NCBI RefSeq assembly: GCF_001039355.2
Contig: NW_019775635.1
Location: 803,569-867,568, forward strand
Origin: Lingula anatina
Taxonomy: Eukaryota; Brachiopoda; Lingulata; Lingulida; Lingulidae
DNA: 64,000 bases
Reading direction: 5' to 3'
The notes under the pieces: model-generated
Seen by the model: only the letters and a program-made list of their open reading frames with translations
Database searches by the model: none
Told to the model about the DNA's origin: nothing
Shown: piece by piece, positions 38,407 through 49,345 of the stretch
How the letters are laid out: each line of letters begins with the position of its first letter
How positions within the stretch are numbered: position 1 is the stretch's first letter
Translations under genes and position numbers: made by a program

Positions 38407-41400
38407 TAGTCGAGTCGCCACTCCCATAGGCCCAATAGTCGAACCCTGCAATGTTCTTTCCTGTAAACTTTTTTTTGCTGAAATGCATTCTTCAGGCCGA
38501 GAGAAGCAAAATTAGCTTGGTTGCTATTCCCGAGACCTTGAGCATTTTTTAATATGGCCGTCAATTTATGACGAAAAATAGAAAAACGACCAGAAGTCGC
38601 CGGGTAAACTTTATTGACAGCTTTTTTGAACGTGTTTCCTATCAGGAAAGCACAACAGTACTAGTGAATACTCTTAATCGCGTACCACTAAGCAAAAAAC
38701 CAAAATGGCCGTCAAAACATAAGGCAGAAAATGATAAAAGTGGCAGAATCAGTTTGTTTTTTGCATATTTATTTTTATAAAAAAACATATCCCCTTTTTA
38801 TATTTATGTTGATTATAATATTTTGTTAGTCATGACCCGAAACTCTTGGAATAAGCTTATCTGACAGTTCAGTAACCCCCCAAGAGTCTGTTTGCTACTT
38901 CTCCGGGTCCCATAGTCAAATACTTAGAATGTTATTCCCTGAATTTTTTAAAAGAATTTAACACTTTGGGGGTATAAAAGCCAATTTAATTTGGGCTTTC
39001 TTGGCAGTGGCTAGATATGGAACATTGATCAATTTTCAAAATTCAAGATGGCCGTCAATAATATAAAAATATATCATAATATCATTATATTGTAAATAAA
39101 TAATTGTGTAACACAGCAAAGAGTCGGGTTTAAAGTGCATAATATTCCGCATTTCAAATGACCTCTAAAACATGCCCAAGAAAGGTAAAAAGCAGTTGAA
39201 TTACGTTTTTAACTGATAATTCGGCGTATAATAAAATATATCTATCCCTGTTATTTATTGACGAAGTGTACTTGTAAGGTACAGTTATACTAAGACTCTA
39301 TAAAAGAGGATCATTGATAGGACTGACCATTACGTAAGTTCTCTTTTTAATACAGAAAGTTTGTCAAGGGCGAACAGGGGGTTCTGCAGGGGTTTGGGCA
39401 CAGGGAGTCCAAAATGTTAATCTGCAATCGGTACTCTTATATTAACATGGAGTCCAACCAAGTCCGTTGGTGGAGACGGGGGTTGGGGGGGGGTGAGTGT
39501 AATTTAATTTAATTTTTGTAAAAATATTAACCTTATTATTTTTTTTCGTTTTTGTTTTTATATTGATCATACCTTAATATTTTAATTTTATATCTTTATC
39601 ATAACTTTTTCAGTATGTACATGAAATTTAGCTTTAAAACTTCCCATTCTTTTTATTGAGGTTGGCACGTGTAAGAATATTTCATCAGTCTATAACAGCA
39701 TTTCTGGTTTTTCTTATTAGTGCACTTTTTTAACTTTGCATTTTAAGAGTCAATAAGCAAAACATCCTACAAATCTTTTGGTTATATACTGACAGCCATT
39801 AAAATCTTTGAGGCCATAATTGTTATTCTGAAGCTCTAAACTGGATTATTTTCATATGAATCATTTGTTTAGGGCATTGGTATACAGAACCAAAAATCTT
39901 AAGTTTCATGAATAGTTTCAAAACAAAAATGGCCCCAGCCCAACACAAAGTCACAACGGTCAGTAGCCGGTACGATCTCCGCTTGCTTCGATGCAGGCAG
40001 CGATCTGTTGGCGCATGCTCGGGCAATAAATGTGGATGGGATGGTGTCGTGTGGAATCCTATTCCAGCCTTGTCGTAGTGTCTCGATCAGCTGCTGCCTT
40101 GGCCAAAGGACGGCCAAGATATATGTAGTACCACAAGTGTTCAATCGGATTCATATCCGGAAAATAGACAGGCCGGGGTAGGACATCCACCCTTGGGATG
40201 CCCTACCCCGAATGTGAACGGGTCATGTCCTGTTGGGAAAAGGTAATATCAGTTTTCTCCTGCATTAACGAGGTTATGTGAGGTTGCAGGATCTGATCTA
40301 TGTAGTGACGAGCAGTTACTGGTATGTTGCCATCAACGACCACCATCGGTTGACCGCCAGCAAGCGTCGACGCACAGTGGAGCTGCTGCTCCGGTTGTTG
40401 TTCCTGCCGGGTGCTTCTTGTGCTGTACGACTGACATGGCGAAACTGCTCCCGTAGCTGATGCAACCTGGTGTAGCGATCCTGGTCTGGAGTTGACACTC
40501 TCTCGCCCTGGCTGCGGTATATCGCTAACAGAGCCTGGCATGTTATGGCATTCAACCAGGTTCCTGATTGTGGGGTGGGAACAGTCCATACATTATAGCT
40601 CAAATCAGACTCCTCTCACACCCAGTGCCCAGAGATGTAGGCCTACGTTGTTCACATGATAGACATGGCATGATTCCGTTCACTGGACTAACAACATGGG
40701 TGACCTTTTTTGGGCCTTTACAGGCCTCCAAAACCAATCCTCAAAATGTGCAGATGCCCACTGAGTATTGCTCAATGTGTATTTGGTCCATTTTTGCAAA
40801 AAAAAGCTTACCCATGAGCAATGAACCATGGCAACATGACAACTCATCATTATCTTAACTACCCAAGCACTAAGTCATCAATAAATGCACAATGGATAAT
40901 TACATCTACCCTACAAGTAGAAAAAATGCATACATTACTATCTCAAAGCTTCCATTATCTGTAAGTATATATTGGCAAAAACAACATTTCAAATACATGA
41001 TGTCGATGGATAACCCTTGCATATCCAGTTCTATGTCACGTTGTCCAAATAGCTGACTTCATGGGCCCTAACCTCTGGGTTTGTATACCCGTGCTTGGAT
41101 CTCGGTTATTTATAACAAAATTCATTGTTAAACAACAAAAATACCTTTACCCATAACTGTTGAAATATTTAAAAAGTTTACAAGAAAAGGATAAGAATAA
41201 TCCAACCTGAAGAAAACGATTTGACGCCTTTTTTATTTCAAAATGATTTAGTTTACACATACTAGAATGATAATACCTTTCATTAATTTTTGATTAAGAA
41301 TGGAAAACTAGTTGTCAGGACTGAGATATCCGCAATCAAAGTTTAGATTGATCATAGAGCAGCATTGACGGACATATTGGTTTTCCTTGTTTGTATCATT

Positions 41401-42366
41401 TAACCTAAAAACATGTTTTATTGTGTGCTGTGTCTTGAACGCAGGTATATCGTTTTTCACTTAATATATGTATTTATATTTGTTCCAGTTAAAGTCTATT
41501 TCAGTTAAAAGCCTTGTAGTTTTACAGTTGTTTCTTTGCCCTTCCATTATGTTTTGGAGGCCATTTTTATTAAAATAACTTGCAAAAATGAAATAAATAA
41601 TCGCACTTTGCATGGATATAAATATAAATATGCAATGATGAACAATGGAGTGAAGCATTATATATATATTTTTTTATTTGAATGTATGGCTCTCGCTATT
41701 CACATAACAAATTGACGGCCATCTTGAATTTTGAAAAATTGTCAATATCTCCTACGTATCAATTGGCAAATAAAGTCAAGCGTATAAGCTTCTCTAAGTT
41801 TTGTAACCCAGATGAAACAATTTCTTTTAAAAAAGCTTGCAAGATATAACATAGCAAGCTTTGACTATGGGGCTCGTCGGAGTGGCAAATGGACTCTCAG
41901 GAGATGGCACCGTCTGATTAATGTCAAATAAGCAGTTTCTGAGAGTTTAGGATCATGACTAACAAATTATCATAATGGACATAAATAGAAACGGCGGAAA
42001 TGTTTTTAATAAGACTTACTTTGCAAAAAACGAACTTATTTTGCAGCTGTTTTTACTTTCTGCCATATGTTTTGACGGCCATTTTGGCTTTTTTGCTATA
42101 TGTAACGGGCTTAAGTGTATTCACTAGTACTGTTGTGCTATCCTGATAGGATACACGTTCAAAAAAGCTGTCAATAAAATTTACCGGGCGACTTCTGCTC
42201 GTTTTTCTATTTTTTCTCATAAATTGACGGCCATATTGAAAAATGCTCAAGGTCTCGGAAATAGCAACCAAGCTAATTTTGCTTCTCTCGACCTAAGGAA
42301 TGCATTTCAGCGAAAAAAGTTTACAGGAAAAAACATTGCAGGGTTAGCGTTCTGGCTACTCGACTA
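38407..42366. mobile_element. Inverted-repeat DNA transposon E2 (about 4.0 kb)
   Basis: Long inverted repeats of roughly 650 bp: the left arm 38407-39060 and the right arm 41700-42366 match in inverted orientation. They end in TAGTCGAGTCGCC and CTACTCGACTA, flanked by TTT on both sides. Each arm carries three copies of the 11-mer ATGGCCGTCAA (38554, 38705, 39048; inverted at 41712, 42072, 42224). The core holds a decayed Tc1-type transposase whose family normally has a TA target and short terminal repeats, so that piece is probably a passenger. The element is non-autonomous as seen. Confidence 0.8.
39899..40603 (-). pseudogene. Decayed Tc1/mariner-type transposase
   Basis: On the minus strand, the N-terminal part (about 40340-40603) has the helix-turn-helix linker signature STPDQDRYTRLHQLREQFRH and then TVRRRL. 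This is followed abruptly by DGNIPVTARHYIDQILQPH and TFSQQDMTRSHS, which are typical of the second catalytic Asp region (FQQDNARPH-like). Near 40140-40170 is a remnant of the MNPIEH motif, then WNRIPHDTIPSTF, the usual C-terminal region. Frames shift between the pieces and the stretch with the first catalytic Asp is missing, so it cannot be active. It lies within the core of E2. Confidence 0.8.
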
Positions 42367-42761
42367 TTTTGTTTTGTAAAAGAAATGGTGGGGTGGTGCG
42401 TCATGTCCCTCCACTGAACTTTAAATATGGCTGGTAGACAAAGAAAATGGTAAATCAGTGAACTTACTCAATACATGTTTGTCGTCTTTAAAATGAAAGA
42501 AACTGTAGATCCTACTTTAAAATGCGTCTCTGTATAGAGACTGAACAGAAAAAGAAATTGCTCTGAGGGTTAGGACCATGCCATTGCTTGTAAGCTATCA
42601 GATAGTTTGACAATGTCAGACCTTGAACAAGCCTCAAATAAAAATAGATGGGAAACCCCTCCATAACATTTTGTGTAAGGCTGGTGACGAACATACAACA
42701 GAGGTGAAAACAACTTCCTTTGGTGGAGATAAATATGACTTCGGAAACCTTCCAAAGGTTT

Positions 42762-43154
42762 TTAACCTCCAAACCTTATAGTAACACGCTGTTCGAGCAA
42801 TATCATTTCATTGCCCTTAGGAGAAAAATACTCTACACGGATTAAGTCACCTGCAGTGTAAGGACGAATGAAATTGTATCTTGTATAGGTAAGTCTATAG
42901 AATAAGATTAAATAAGCATAAACGTGCTGCGCTGCTGTCATCAACTGAAAATCATCAGACCTCACGTGCCAATTTTTCTTTCCACAGTTTTCATTCTTTG
43001 GCACTAATAAATAATAGATTACAAGGAGCGCGTAGGGGAGAGAAGTCTCTTGCAACGTTTTAAATTTCCTGTCGCATGCGATAACTATTTGGTCATCATT
43101 ATTGCAAAAAAAAAGGGAGTCATTAATTTCGACATCAGTTCCCGGAGATACCAA
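42762..43154 (-). CDS. Hypothetical 130-residue open frame inside E1
   Basis: An ATG-initiated frame beginning MVSPGTDVEINDSLFF and ending RVTIRFGG. It is free of simple repeats and contains a motif-like IYYLLVPKNENCGKKNW. No family is recognised, and no splice sites clearly bound it. It could be a captured exon or a remnant of element coding sequence; chance cannot be excluded. Confidence 0.25.
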   Translation of the reverse strand: MVSPGTDVEINDSLFFCNNDDQIVIACDRKFKTLQETSLPYALLVIYYLLVPKNENCGKKNWHVRSDDFQLMTAAQHVYAYLILFYRLTYTRYNFIRPYTAGDLIRVEYFSPKGNEMILLEQRVTIRFGG

Positions 43155-44497
43155 AAGGGAATCAAAAAGTCAGTATTTTGATAAGCGCTTCAGGCCTGTA
43201 GCCAGCAATTTCAAAAAGGGCATTTTTTTCTGAAAAAGTGGACCTTTTTTCCATAAAAACTTCATGTACCTAGATCAAATTTTACCCAGAGTGGACCTTT
43301 TCCNCTACTCGACTATTGAAAGAATATCTAATCAAACCCAAATGACAGTTAAGTGCCTTTTAGCATTGCAGAACCTGCCAATTGTACAATTCTTTAATTT
43401 ATTTTATGATATATACAAATTCCACATTTTTGTACGGATTTTGATACTCGATATAATTAATTTTGTAAATAAACGTGTAAATGAGAATATAACTATATGG
43501 TTAATGTAACACTGGGGGACTCATTGGTCTGTATAGTGACATTGCCATTTTATGGTTGTGCAGCTTTTTAACCATTGGTGCATTTTGATATATTTGTCAT
43601 CTATATAATATCCAATGGTTCATTGTAAGTAAATGAATATTTTTGTGTTGTTGTTGGTTAGTGTTGCAGATATAATGCTGTATTGTTGTGTTTGTCATGT
43701 AGTTACTTATAAATGGAGCAGATATGAAAGAGGTTTCACAGTTCACACCTTGGCTTAAGACTAAATGAAACAGGAAGAAGAGAGTTGACTGTACAAAGAA
43801 CTTTTATTTGTGATTCCTCACAATAGCATATTTATGTGTCATTATATAGACAGAGTTCTCCCACTATGTAACCTGTCAGAGAATGTCTTTTATGAATTTA
43901 AAAAAACCCATTGGACTAGTAAGCTGGTCCGTAAATCGGATAGCTAAGCAGGAAGTTTCATACATTTAGAATACTCTGGAATGCTGAAGGGGATACTGGC
44001 AAAATATTACAGTACAGTTAATAATTGTGAAATATAAATATGCAATGATGTAATAAAAGAAATAAATATGTTATATGATATTTTAAAAAGTAAATCGGTA
44101 TTGTAAACATTGGTATTCACAAGTCATTTTTATGAGTCAACCTTTACTGAATAGTAAATAAATGAATGAAATTATTAAAAGACTAGTGTTATTTGGACAA
44201 TAACACAAATGACTATATGCTGCACACAAATGACTGTGCTGACTATATGCTGCACACAAATGACTATATGCTGCACAGTACATCTGCAATGTAGAGGTAC
44301 TGGTGTAGGCTCTTCTGTACAAGAACATGTCCTGGCGGTGTGCATTCATGCAAACCATTATTACAGTCTATCATTTTAAATAAAATGATGTCGTGGCCTA
44401 GTGTGCAACCTTAAATTTGGTCACAAAATATGATCCCTAACCAGTTGCTTACAGTTAATATTTGACCTTCATTTTCTGTTTATGCCTCTCCTCAATT

Positions 44498-44500
<3 letters not shown>

Positions 44501-44586
<86 letters not shown>
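44501..44586. repeat. (TA)n microsatellite, 86 bp
   Basis: About 43 TA units exactly at the right edge of duplicated unit D2b. It produces artificial Ile-Tyr open frames on both strands. Confidence 0.97.
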
Positions 44587-44593
<7 letters not shown>

Positions 44594-44737
44594 TTTACGA
44601 AGCTTTTTTCAGATATCTCTCTATATTTCAAATCACAAAAACGTGTTGCTTTTATTATAACTTGCTCAGAAGCACTGATAGATATCAACCACGAACAAAT
44701 CGGAAACAAAAAGAATGCAGTAGCCCTATAGTGCATA

Positions 44738-44743
44738 TTTATT
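44738..44743 (-). promoter_or_regulatory. Candidate poly(A) signal of the SUEL/CUB receptor gene
   Basis: AATAAA on the minus strand, about 430 bp after the stop at 45174-45176. Other signals further downstream are possible. Confidence 0.4.
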
Positions 44744-45173
44744 TGAGAAAACAACTCTTGTGTAAGGTAATTGCACTAAACGCGCATGCCCCCTAAATGT
44801 ACCCCTTGACCAGACAAAATTGATAGGTTGGGTAACGAGCGGCGACTCTGTGTTCAGGGTCTACAGTGCAAATTTTTATAACGTTTAATATTAATAGGGC
44901 TTAGCATCTAAATTTCAGGAACGCTCGGTTTTTTTTATCTTAGAGGAAATGCTCAATCCACAGATTGGGGACTTACGAGCATGGGAACATTAACAAAAAG
45001 TTTCCTGGGCTTAATTGTAAATTTTTCCCATTCACCCCCTCGCACCTCCCGAAAAAAAATGCAAAATGCATTTCTGACTACATCACAATCGGCCCAGTTC
45101 CGCTTTTAACAAAATCACTAAATGTTTCTGTCCTTTTGGTCCAATTTTCTCCTCTCTTCGATACAAATGATCT

Positions 45174-48100
45174 CTACGGATTTGGAGTAAGATAGTATTC
45201 ACTTCCTGTACCCCCAGAATATTCAGCAGTTGAATGGGGTCCAACTAAACCCATGTACGCATTTTCAGAGGGCTGCTTCTCCCCTGCTGTCATATCTATG
45301 TACTCCCCAGCGTACACTCCAGGTGTAGGTGCCATTGTGGAGATGGGTCTGGGGGGCGGTGCTGGTGCTTTGGCGCCCTCCCCTTCAAAACTTGGATTGT
45401 CATAGGGAATCTCTTCATAAAGCGTGTCGGAGGTTTTCTGCCGCGTGAATGGTGGCGGGGAGTAAGCGTTGCTGCTCCGGGTACTGTTGTCTCTGCTATT
45501 CATTTTTAGTTTTTCAGATGACGGGTGTGTGGCCATGTTGGGAGCTGGACGAGATTGCGATTCGGGAGCCCCTCTGTTTCTCCTTGTAAAATAAATTCAA
45601 ATAGTCAGCATCTTGTACAGTAACAGTATCAATCGTATTTGACTTTAACAAATTGTGGCATCTTACAAAATCAACACAATATTTTCAGGAATAGTAATAA
45701 ACACATCATGATGAAGATTGAGTATCCAACTTTCAAAATGATTATTAATTCATCTCTTAGAATTTACCTTAACAGAATGACAGTTACAGCAATCACAACA
45801 ACAACAACTACCACAGCAGCAGCAACGATCCCAACAATCATACCTAAAACATATAAATGAATATTTCCAGTTACTACGGAGAGTTAGCAGGAATAAAACA
45901 AGATTTTAACGCCGAAATGACCTTTTCTCGTAATGAAATACAAAACATAAGCTATAAAATTATGTTTTATCCTCCTGCTCTTATTTTCATTTGGTACTGC
46001 AATTAATGCCGCAATATGCCATGAATGCAATACTTCGGTAAAAATACAGTGATTTTTCAAATATAATTTAATTTTGGTATATTATCTTTTAAAACAAAAC
46101 TCTCATGCAAAATCATCATGAACAGTTACCAATATTAAGAGAATCTGATTGTCCAGTGCCATTCTGCTGCCCGGAACCTGAACCTGAACCAGAATTCGCA
46201 CCCGAACCAGAATTTGAACCAGAACCTGAACCAGAATTTGAACCTGAACCACTCTGTCCATTTGAGGTAGTGGTAGACGGTGGATTGGATGGCGGTAATT
46301 TCGTGGTAGAACTGACTGTTATCATGTTACAGCTGATTGACACCAAGTATCCAGGGTCAGCAGCTAGAACAGAAAAAATAACATATCAGACGACAAGACA
46401 TGTACACACACTTTACATAAAACCTTACTGTAAAATAACCATGGATGATATTCGAAAGCCAGCAGTAAGAATTTTTAAGTTAAATTAAATTAAAACTGAG
46501 TCCCACACATTTGGTATAGTATTTGTTGGAATGACAATAGATTCTGGTATAACTGCACATTTTCGACAATGTCGAAATAACTGCATTAAACCTTTGCCGG
46601 AGAAGATCAGTTGTAGATGCAGATTAGGTGTGTGTTTTTTTACTCATATGGTGTACGCTTGGTCATGTATATAAAAACCTACTCGAGTGCAAAGTAAATA
46701 CTGGTTGAAAATTTCACAACTAAAGTATCTTATTTCAAATCCACAGAGTGAAACCATTTTGCTTGAATCACTTTACAGGAATGAAAACCGTATGTGTACA
46801 TAGCTAACAGCTTTATCGTAACTTACCTTCAAATATAAACAAGAAAGGGTCTGGGTTGCCTCCACCATACAATGTCACTGTTATCAACTTTGTAGTCACG
46901 TTGTATTGGTTGACTCGGGTGCAGTCAGGTCCCAGTGAGGCCGAGCCAGATATTTCTAAATGTGACTCTTCTGCGCCGGTACGCTGACACTCCGATACAT
47001 GAGTTCTACTACTGAATAACAGATTTCCCGTGACATAATTTGCATTGCTTTCCCCCCTAAATTCACAAACACAGGTAGACCCATCATTAGGCAGTGGGTA
47101 CGGGAAGTCAATACTGGCCAGGTAGATCCTTGGTTCCGTTCTGTATCCATCACCGTCACACATGTATTGAACTGGAGGTAGAGAAATGTGAAACTTGAGG
47201 AATTCGTTCATATTCCATATGTTTTTACTGCATTAATTAAATATTCAAAAATGTATTGTAATCAGTAAACGTGTTTTTAGTGTTTTCCTAGAATGATAAT
47301 AGCGTTCATGTATATGTATGTGTGTATGTATACATGTATGATAAAGCAAAGAACAGAACATACTTCAAAATTGGAAATTCATTTTAAATAATCTTTCTTA
47401 CTATATATATTTTGAAAGAAAATATTGGATCATTACCTGGTAGACATCTAAATGTGATTGCCGCCTCCAAAAGACACTGGGCATATGGCTGTGGATGTAT
47501 TTCCACCTGGCACATGTCTAACCAATCGCACTCGTTCGCCAAATCTGCACGTGTTTGCAGGTTGTTGGCTACGTCAGTGCATGCCACAGTGTCAGCCAAC
47601 TGACTACAGCCACCTGTCGATATTGACTGTCGATATCGTACATTCAAAACTTGTATTGCTTGGTCAACAGGACAAGCTAACCACAGTAGTATGCCATCTT
47701 GGATTGTAGAACAGTTTTTGGCAACTTGAGTACCTTTGAGAAAAAAGCGAAAAACAGTGACTAAAACATAGAGTCAAAACAATAAGGCCTACCCCTGTAC
47801 AATGCATTCGTAGGCCTATATCGAAGGCGTAGGACTAAAAAAAATTAACGAGGGTCCCAGCAAACACGGACGTTTCTATAACGTTGCCATGACGTTTATA
47901 AATATGACCAAAAACATTATGGCAACGTTATGAAACGTTATGTGTTTACTGGCTATTTAACGGCCCTTACGATGTTGTGTGCACTTGAACCCATTTATGG
48001 AATTCTCGTTTGTAACACGTCCTCCTTTCCCTACCTCGTGCACCTGCCACCCGTTATATGTTGGTCACACAGCAGGGGCAGCCAGGTGAGACAAGCGTCA

Positions 48101-48784
48101 TTGCATGTTACAATTATTGACCTTGTATTAGGGGTCACTCCAAATGACGCAGCAAGTCTTGTGCAATATGCTTTTGTCGTAATGTACAACTGTACTATGC
48201 TAAACATACAACGGTACTAGTAGCACTAAATAGTAAATATATAAAAGTAAACTTAAGTGCCATTTTTCGGACTATCAGGATTACAGGTCGTTTTCAGTTA
48301 TAGAATTGTTAAGGCTTATAGTGTCTATTAATCAGTGAAAAAAAATCAATTCTAGGCCCAAGCGACTTAAACTGTCGTATTTAATGGGTCCATCAGTGTG
48401 GAGGCAACCTTTCAATATAGCAAAACACAATATTTTGTATTGACAAAGTTTGGTGTGTCAAAATACCGCAAAATACAAAATATTGCGAAAGCATCTTCTT
48501 CTGCTGAGACCGACTGCAGTCATGTTAAGTAAACATGTGTCAGTACCTCACCCCTATCCCACATCCACACAACCGTGTTAATCCTGTTTAATCTTCTGCA
48601 AAACACGCTTCCCCAAAGTAAGTGTTTACTTAAGAACATCGTCCTGTCTCCTACCTGGTGGAAGAAGTGAAGACCCTGTTTGTCCTGTCGGTCCTCCCGT
48701 CTGTCCTGTCGCTTCTCCTAGTACCATCACCACCTTCAACACGCACAGTAATACACACTGCAGAAGGCCATACATCCCGTTCAT
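45174..48784 (-). CDS. Single-pass receptor: SUEL-like lectin, CUB-like domain, TM, phosphotyrosine tail (6 exons, 496 aa)
   Basis: Exons in transcript order are 48655-48784, 47437-47733, 46827-47171, 46130-46363, 45768-45843 and 45174-45582. Phases agree throughout and the total is 1491 nt. Residues 1-23 are a signal peptide (MNGMYGLLQCVLLCVLKVVM), followed by a GQTG repeat linker. Residues 44-142 (one exon) have a SUEL/rhamnose-binding-lectin pattern: LLWLACPVDQAIQVLNVRYR, spaced cysteines, CQVEI and TFRCLP. Residues 143-258 (one exon) look CUB-like: IDFPYPLPNDGSTCVCEF to ITVTLYGGGNPDPFLFIF. Residues 260-336 are a Thr/Pro then Ser/Gly-rich stalk. Residues 337-360 are the membrane helix (GIVAAAVVVVVVVIAVTVIL), encoded by its own exon. 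The tail has YEEI (Tyr416), PAPPPRP (434-440), YIDM (Tyr455), YMGL (Tyr470) and YYLTP. These resemble Src-SH2, SH3 and PI3K-p85 ligands, so signalling through tyrosine kinases is inferred. Ligand and gene name are unknown. Confidence 0.85.
47856..47953. repeat. Imperfect 98-bp fold-back repeat (CCCAGCAAACAC ... GTGTTTACTGG)
   Basis: The left arm (CCCAGCAAACACGGACGTTT, CTATAACGTTGCC) pairs with the right arm (GGCAACGTTATGAAACGTTA, TGTGTTTACTGG). AACGTT and ACGTT motifs recur across the arms. It lies in the first intron of the receptor gene. Size and symmetry fit a tiny MITE or hairpin repeat, with no coding capacity. Confidence 0.7.
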
Positions 48785-49345
48785 AACGGTTGCAATAAGA
48801 TATCAAATTAATCAATCATAGATCAAACTGTGCTGTCAATAACTGGAAACGGTCAGCTTCATACATGTGCATGTATGTCTTCGTGAGTCAGTTGCATGCT
48901 TCAATATATTATAAAGGTGCTAGTATGGGCGTGACCTGGCTTCTGGTATAATCCTTTCAATGGGTTTGACAACAATATGTGTCAGCACTGGGCTTTATAG
49001 CAACCAGGGTTGTGTTTATTTGCACTATATATATTGGGCACGATGCTTTATTCACACGTCAATGATCACTACTCGATGGAATTTCACATGAAACGCAGTT
49101 TACTGTGGTAATATGTACAAAAAACTCAGTGTTATTGAAGGGATCGGATACCGCGTTCATAAGCCTTAGGATCAATAACCACAGTCACGAATTGCTTGGT
49201 CGATCCAAGACTTGAAGAATTACGCAATAATTACGTCATCATGCAGCCTTTAAATGCAACGATGGTAATTATCAAAATCGATTGTTCATTAAGATTATGT
49301 AAATAAATTAACTGAATTTGATCAGTCGAACGTGACCACGCTCCC
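48785..49345. other. Upstream region of the receptor gene
   Basis: Presumed promoter side of the minus-strand receptor gene. I see no clear TATA box or repeat, and no coding frame. Confidence 0.35.

Larger units (their letters stand above)
36175..43315. mobile_element. Inverted-repeat DNA transposon insertion E1 (7.1 kb, with nested E2)
   Basis: The left end is TAGTCGAGTCGCC and the right end CTACTCGACTA, which is inverted TAGTCGAGTAG. It is flanked by TTG on both sides (36172-36174 and 43316-43318), and the uninterrupted site survives at 32317-32319. The left 380 bp (36175-36556) are near identical to the left repeat of E2. After the N at 36557 the sequence is different, and the right end is only 11 bp beyond the N at 43304, so the interior may be mis-assembled. 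No intact transposase is present. A 3-bp target duplication is known for PIF/Harbinger, CACTA and some other superfamilies, and I cannot assign one. Confidence 0.75.
33568..44500 (+). repeat. Duplicated unit D2, copy b, interrupted by a 7.1-kb insertion
   Basis: Copy b comprises 33568-36174 and 43316-44500. Between them lies an inverted-repeat transposon insertion. The junction corresponds to 32317-32319 in copy a, where TTG is present once; in copy b TTG flanks the insertion on both sides. Confidence 0.9.

Noticed and set aside
43190-43303. GGCCTGTAGCCAGCAATTTCAAAA-type repeat
   Set aside because: Resembles dispersed invertebrate repeats in general style, but only a short fragment next to an N is present, so no family can be assigned.
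44455-44796. Open frames rich in Ile-Tyr on both strands
   Set aside because: They are translations of the (TA)n microsatellite at 44501-44586.
46105-46488. Plus-strand frame rich in Pro-Glu
   Set aside because: Antisense shadow of the Ser/Gly-rich stalk exon of the minus-strand receptor, whose splice sites and frame continuity are convincing.
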